From contig CAJUMC010000071.1 in NCBI GenBank assembly GCA_910587085.1, forward strand, positions 1 to 15,256: a stretch of 15,256 nt of DNA, written 5' to 3'. Below the pieces are notes generated by a model that worked only from the letters and a program-made list of their open reading frames with translations, ran no database searches and was not told the DNA's origin. This stretch comes from an uncultured Lachnospiraceae bacterium (GTDB taxonomy: Bacteria; Bacillota; Clostridia; Lachnospirales; Lachnospiraceae). This document shows, piece by piece, positions 13,220-15,256 of this stretch. The number at the start of each line of letters is the position of its first letter. Positions within the stretch are counted from its first letter, which is position 1. The translations under genes were made by a program, and so were the position numbers.

Positions 13220-13666
13220 ATGGTGAGAAAGCCGCCCGTGCTCTTGGAAGGAAGAGGTAAATGCCTGGAAAGTTTTAAAAACAGAAATATTAAGGAAATC
13301 AAATCGCTGGATTCCGATGTAATTTCGGAAGTTCTCTCGCACGGGTGCAGGAAAACACGGGATATGATAGAGCTGGCTTCCGGAAAAAGCGGGGAGGAAA
13401 TATCGGAACTTTTGCAGATCAAAGAAGCGGATGCGCAGAAACTCTGTGCTCTCTGCCATCTGATGAGGCTTCCCGGAGTAAAGGATACACGGGCTGGTCT
13501 GTATTATGATTCCGGGCTGTGAAGTCTGGATGATTTCAGAAACAGTACGCCGGATCATATCCTTAAGATTATCAAAGATTATATTGCACAAACCGGCTGC
13601 GGGAAAAGCGTACCGCAGAGAAAAGAAATTACAACGCAGATTGCAGTGAGCAGAATACTTCCTTAG
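13220..13666 (+). pseudogene. DUF4332-like helix-hairpin-helix protein interrupted by an in-frame TGA
   Basis: Reading from ATG 13220 gives 100 residues, then TGA at 13520-13522 (codon 101), then 47 more sense codons in the same frame to TAG at 13664-13666. The first part ends LMRLPGVKDTRAGLYYDSGL; the second begins SLDDFRNSTPDHILKIIKDY and ends TTQIAVSRILP. The join resembles the DUF4332 helix-hairpin-helix pattern (PGI, ...LL..AGVDTV.EL..RNP..L), with the TGA exactly where a residue of the turn is expected, so both halves were one protein. DUF4332 proteins are small and of unknown role, presumably binding nucleic acid through their HhH motifs. The 5' end is uncertain: AGGGA is a weak ribosome site, a GGCAG/CTGCC hairpin (13203-13219) ends at the ATG, and no clear promoter is seen. 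A nonsense mutation is the simplest reading; sequencing error or read-through remain possible. Confidence 0.6.
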
Positions 13667-13812
13667 CAGAGAGCCGGCGGAAAAGCATAATAACGGCATG
13701 CCGGCTCCGGCTGTCCGAACCGTCGTGTCCATAAGCTGCATGCAATTCCAGATCGGAAAAATATACTGTTGCAAATATCGAAAAAGTATGAAATGTTTAG
13801 CAGACGGTAAAT

Positions 13813-13863
13813 CAGAAACAAGCTTCCGTACCGAAGTCCGACGGATACGGAGGCTTGTTTCTG
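13813..13863. repeat. 18-bp-stem imperfect palindrome between the pseudogene and aroC
   Basis: CAGAAACAAGCTTCCGTA (13813-13830) pairs with TACGGAGGCTTGTTTCTG (13846-13863), one G-U, around a 15-base loop. Its T-rich arm TTGTTTCT lies inside the stem on both strands, so it is not a textbook terminator, although it sits between convergent genes. The stretch 13667-13812 shows no gene. Confidence 0.6.
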
Positions 13864-13938
13864 CGTACAATAAACAGGTATCAGCGGTGCGGCGATGGAC
13901 GCCATCCGGGCGGCTTGTCCCTGCGCACAATATACAGG
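13852..13938. repeat. 27-bp direct repeat, 60 bases apart
   Basis: GGCTTGT..CTGCG.ACAATA.ACAGG occurs at 13852-13878 and 13912-13938, 23 of 27 bases identical. Between them is a small hairpin, GATGG-ACG-CCATC. The first copy overlaps the 3' arm of the large palindrome. Confidence 0.6.
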
Positions 13939-13960
13939 AGGATGTGCCGCCGCCAGGCTT

Positions 13961-15079
13961 TCAATCCCGGACGGCCCGGGATTTTGCAAAGTTTAGGACA
14001 TTTTCCATACGTGAACCCATGCCGGCAAGCAGCGCGTCCGCTAAGGTCAGGGCGGCCATGGCCTCTATAACAACAACGGCGCGCGGCACGATCACGGGGT
14101 CGTGCCGGCCGCGGATATTTACTGTGATCGGAGAACCATCGCGCATTATGGTCTGCTGGGCCTTTGCTATGGACGGGGTCGGCTTGACGGCGGCGCGGAA
14201 AAAGATTTCGGAGCCGTCGCTGATGCCGCCGAGAATTCCGCCCGCGTGGTTGGTCTTTTTGACGGCCCGCCCGTTTTCCGTGCCGAGAAAGCAGTCATTG
14301 TTTTCGGAACCGCGAAGCGATGCCGCACCGAAGCCGGAGCCCAGCTCAAAGCCCTTGACGGCGCCTACGGAAAAAACAGCCCTGGCAAGGCAGGCATCCA
14401 GCTTGTCAAACACCGGCTCACCGATTCCGGCAGGCATTCCGGTGACGGAGCATTCAATAATACCACCCGCAGAATCCTGCTGCCGCATGGTTTCCAGCAG
14501 GTAATCTTCCGCGCGGGCGGAGGCGTCAAGATCCAGCATGAAAAGAGGGCTTTTTTCGCGGTTTTCCCGGAGGGAAGAAGCCGGGTTGGATATTACGGGA
14601 CCGATGGAGGCGGTGTAGGCGAAAACCTCGATCCCGAGTTCACGGAGCAGAGCGCAGGCCACTGCTCCCGCAGCGACGCGCCCGATTGTTTCCCGCCCGG
14701 ACGAACGCCCGCCGCCTCGGTAGTCGCGGAAGCCGTATTTCGCGTCAAAGGTAAAATCCGCGTGCCCCGGACGATAGTATCCCGCGATTTCCGAATAATC
14801 CGAAGAGCGCTGCGTTTCGTTGTACACCGCCATGGATATGGGTGTGCCCGTGGTAAGTCCCTCGAAGACGCCGGACTGGATAACCACGCGGTCATTTTCG
14901 CGGCGCGGCGTGGAGTAGCGGGTCTGTCCGGGCCGGCGGCGGTTCAGATACTCCTGCACGACGGCCTCGGAGAGCGGAATTCCGGACGGGCAGCCGTCGA
15001 TTACAACGCCGACGCCCTCGCCGTGGGATTCCCCCCAGGTGTTGATGCGAAATATGGTTCCAAAGCCAGATCCAGCCAT
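13961..15079 (-). CDS. aroC: chorismate synthase
   Basis: AroC converts EPSP to chorismate, the last common step of aromatic amino acid synthesis, as a cytosolic tetramer using reduced FMN. The 372-residue product has the usual length. It shows GTIFRINTWGESHGEGVGVV at residues 6-25 (signature GESHG), RRRPGQTRYSTPR, YRPGHADFTFDAKYG, and YRGGGRSSGRETIGRVAAGA (the central signature). Toward the C-terminus are KTNHAGGILGGISDG and AVKPTPSIAKAQ, followed by RGRHDPVIVPRAVVVIEAM with the conserved His-Asp-Pro. ATG 15079 (MAGSGFGTIF) is chosen for the family N-terminus and GGAGG at 15089-15085, 5 bases upstream of the gap; the frame stays open to 15139 without a ribosome site. It stands alone here, convergent with the DUF4332-like pseudogene, with no other shikimate gene in view. 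Confidence 0.97.
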   Translation of the reverse strand: MAGSGFGTIFRINTWGESHGEGVGVVIDGCPSGIPLSEAVVQEYLNRRRPGQTRYSTPRRENDRVVIQSGVFEGLTTGTPISMAVYNETQRSSDYSEIAGYYRPGHADFTFDAKYGFRDYRGGGRSSGRETIGRVAAGAVACALLRELGIEVFAYTASIGPVISNPASSLRENREKSPLFMLDLDASARAEDYLLETMRQQDSAGGIIECSVTGMPAGIGEPVFDKLDACLARAVFSVGAVKGFELGSGFGAASLRGSENNDCFLGTENGRAVKKTNHAGGILGGISDGSEIFFRAAVKPTPSIAKAQQTIMRDGSPITVNIRGRHDPVIVPRAVVVIEAMAALTLADALLAGMGSRMENVLNFAKSRAVRD

Positions 15080-15156
15080 GTTTTCCTCCGTTTTCCGCAG
15101 AAATCCGGAAAGCGCGGGATCGTGTTCTCCGTTCTGCAAATAGTATGTTACCGTCT

Positions 15157-15185
15157 ATTTTGCATTTCAGGGCCCGGTATGTCAA
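15157..15185 (-). promoter_or_regulatory. predicted aroC promoter
   Basis: On the - strand TTGACA (15185-15180), 17 bp spacer, CAAAAT (15162-15157, 4 of 6 to consensus), start near 15150. The sequence beyond it to the window end (15186-15256) shows no gene. Confidence 0.55.
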
Positions 15186-15256
15186 GAGAAAATTCGCCGG
15201 CTCACGACAAACGCATGAATGTGTTCCATAATTAAAACCATGCACTTGATTCAAAT

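Noticed and set aside
13520..13560. Selenocysteine insertion at the TGA of the DUF4332-like gene
   Set aside because: The family position is not a known redox Cys, and I see only a weak bulged GGATGAT/ATC-AT-ATCC pairing downstream. Not enough to prefer it over a nonsense mutation.
14102..15235. A 377-codon + strand frame opposite aroC
   Set aside because: aroC on the - strand has every family signature; the opposite frame has none.

Overview
The window looks like chromosomal DNA of a moderately GC-rich member of the Clostridia, most likely Lachnospiraceae. This is judged from the protein families (an adenylosuccinate lyase, SerRS and DUF5662 protein of the kind seen there), a T-box leader, a Gram-positive LPXTG-anchored protein, strong AGGAGG ribosome sites and an XRE/cupin-potABCD operon. 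It is mostly housekeeping and transport DNA. I see no prophage, insertion sequence, CRISPR array, tRNA or rRNA.

Left part, + strand: a 5'-truncated aldo/keto reductase with two 4Fe-4S clusters (39-848). Next are purC (1133-1840) and purB (2076-3509), consecutive steps of purine synthesis, each followed by its own intrinsic terminator. The purC promoter lies inside a perfect 10+10 bp inverted repeat and is followed by a ~230-nt leader that I cannot assign. A LysR-type regulator (3750-4703) and a small secreted LPKTG surface protein (4832-5518) come next. Then a complete T-box leader (5751-6018, predicted UCC specifier) precedes serS (6105-7382), and a DUF5662 protein (7494-8048) ends at a strong bidirectional terminator.

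Right part, mainly - strand: a polyamine uptake operon read from 13040 down to 8347, in the order XRE/cupin regulator, potA, potB, potC, potD. Its promoter is perfect consensus (TTGACA, 16 bp, TATAAT). A 17-bp perfect palindrome just downstream of the start point, with a third half-site one helical turn away, suggests autoregulation. A terminator-like hairpin and two further stem-loops separate the regulator from potA, and another stem-loop precedes potD. This suggests that operon output is tuned after initiation. Downstream of potD lie three degenerate 41-bp tandem repeats.

At the far right a DUF4332-like helix-hairpin-helix gene (+, 13220-13666) is interrupted by one in-frame TGA at codon 101, with clear family similarity continuing beyond it. 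A repeat and hairpin region (13813-13938) separates it from the convergent aroC (chorismate synthase, -, 15079-13961).

I do not find a convincing new multi-gene system. The points most worth a second look are regulatory structures (purC operator, pot operator array and attenuator-like spacer, tandem repeats) and the TGA-interrupted gene. All family assignments come from recognising motifs by eye; no database search was run.
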